This document shows positions 63,397 through 64,000 of a DNA stretch of 64,000 bases, in pieces. Positions within the stretch are counted from its first letter, which is position 1. Each line of letters opens with the position of its first letter. Location: the NCBI GenBank assembly GCA_937625935.1, contig OW569387.1, positions 1 to 64,000 on the forward strand. Reading direction: 5' to 3'. This DNA comes from Tetramitus jugosus (lineage: Eukaryota; Heterolobosea; Eutetramitea; Acrasida; Vahlkampfiidae). The notes beneath the pieces are model-generated. The model ran no database searches. It was not told the origin of the DNA and worked only from the letters and a program-made list of their open reading frames with translations. A program made the translations under genes and the position numbers.

Positions 63397-64000
63397 TTAA
63401 GAACTTCGCTTCTTCAAAAACACTGGAAGCAATGCAAGCACAGCAATACCGAACAGTGTCAAAATATTTCCCAAATTAATAAATGGATTTCCAGCTTTTT
63501 CATCATCCACAAAATTGTAGATATTGGCACCAATGTTGACAGAGATGGCTGTTTGCGGAGCAATTCCAATCAGTGTAGCGCCAAAAAAGTACATGAATGG
63601 AACCTGTAGAATCGGAGAACAAACATTGATAAACCAGTTGGGCAGCATAGGACTAATTCTCAAAAACAACATGAAATAGAACAAGTTGCCCTTGTGCTTG
63701 TCAATCTGAGATCGGAAAAACGAGAGTCTATCGGAAAAATATGTGAGAAGTATTGTTCGACCAAAGATGTGACTCAACATAAAGGCGCATGAAGCTCCAG
63801 CAGTACCAGCCTATATAGAAGTAGCAATATATAACATGCAAAAATAATGAAATCAAAAATGCTAGTTAGCTCAGTTCTCATGCAACACAAAACACTGAAA
63901 AAGATATCGACAATAAATAAATACAACAAAAAAAGCAAAAAAACATACCAAAAGTGTCATCACAAAAGCAACCTTCAATCCAAACAGTGCGCCACACAGC
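63397..64000 (-). CDS. TMEM41/VTT-domain membrane protein, 5' end beyond the window
   Basis: The last exon is 63810-63397; the preceding exon starts at 63949 and continues past the window edge. The intron between them, 63811-63948, is 138 nt (GTATGT...TATATAG) in phase 0. Translated: CGALFGLKVAFVMTLL|AGTAGASCAF, LSHIFGRTILLTYFSDRLSF, FLRISPMLPNWFINVCSPIL, then FMYFFGATLIGIAPQTAISV and a final TM helix with a KKRSS tail. RISPMLPNW and the IGIAPQT block are VTT/DedA signatures. TMEM41B/VMP1-type proteins are ER lipid scramblases needed for autophagy. The KKxxx-like end may retain it in the ER. Confidence 0.8.

Noticed and set aside
1-64000. CRISPR arrays, bacterial operons or phage/virus genes
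   Set aside because: No repeat-spacer pattern, no polycistronic spacing and no viral hallmark genes; everything fits a nuclear eukaryotic chromosome.

Overview
The window is one chromosome end of a eukaryote, almost certainly a heterolobosean amoeboflagellate of the Naegleria type. This placement is inference, not a database result. It rests on the (AAACCC)n telomere at the left edge, compact and mostly intronless protein genes, a few short GT-AG introns (about 70-200 nt, usually GTATGT...AG), and long Thr/Ser/Asn/Gln/Asp runs from trinucleotide repeats. The gene families also fit: F-box plus Cys-rich LRR arrays, RCC1-EGF-kinase receptors, IQGAP-like RasGAP and many PX/KCTD-type signalling genes.

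Layout. (1) Telomere, 1-788: about 131 hexamer units, perfect on the outside, with five identical C-to-A variants confined to the innermost part. (2) Subtelomere, about 0.8-25 kb: a gene graveyard. Nearly every recognisable gene is truncated, frameshifted, stopped or internally deleted: a SARAF fragment, a truncated F-box/LRR gene, an EF-hand gene with two frame breaks, a 2OG-Fe(II) dioxygenase with an in-frame stop and a missing iron-site segment, a DMT/CRT-like transporter, a TPR gene, and an RCC1-EGF-TM-kinase missing the kinase N-lobe. A few look intact: a secreted R-S-E ADP-ribosyltransferase, an 83-aa two-exon gene, and a large F-box/ankyrin gene that needs one frame repair or mini-intron. 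(3) Core, about 25-64 kb: dense intact housekeeping and signalling genes. These are a CH-like acidic protein, RasGAP (3 exons), a poly-Tyr membrane protein, DNA polymerase theta, a two-TM protein, a coiled-coil/C1q-like protein, an intact 17-repeat F-box/LRR paralogue, ITFG2-like, a coiled-coil protein, a TPR-PX protein, a KCTD-like BTB protein, an alpha/beta hydrolase, a Gfo/Idh/MocA oxidoreductase, a Q-rich protein, a phytoene-desaturase-like flavoenzyme, a hemerythrin, a CTD-type phosphatase, a small TM protein, and a TMEM41/VTT protein that runs off the right edge.

The core genes do not form an operon-like pathway. They are independently oriented, with convergent pairs separated by tens of bases or overlapping at their stops. 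The main biological signal is the sharp contrast between the decayed subtelomere and the intact core, with fragments that look like pieces of full-length families found elsewhere in such genomes. Some frame breaks sit in homopolymers and could be residual sequencing error in a poorly covered chromosome end. Others (multi-base deletions in RCC1 blades, loss of the kinase N-lobe) cannot be explained that way.
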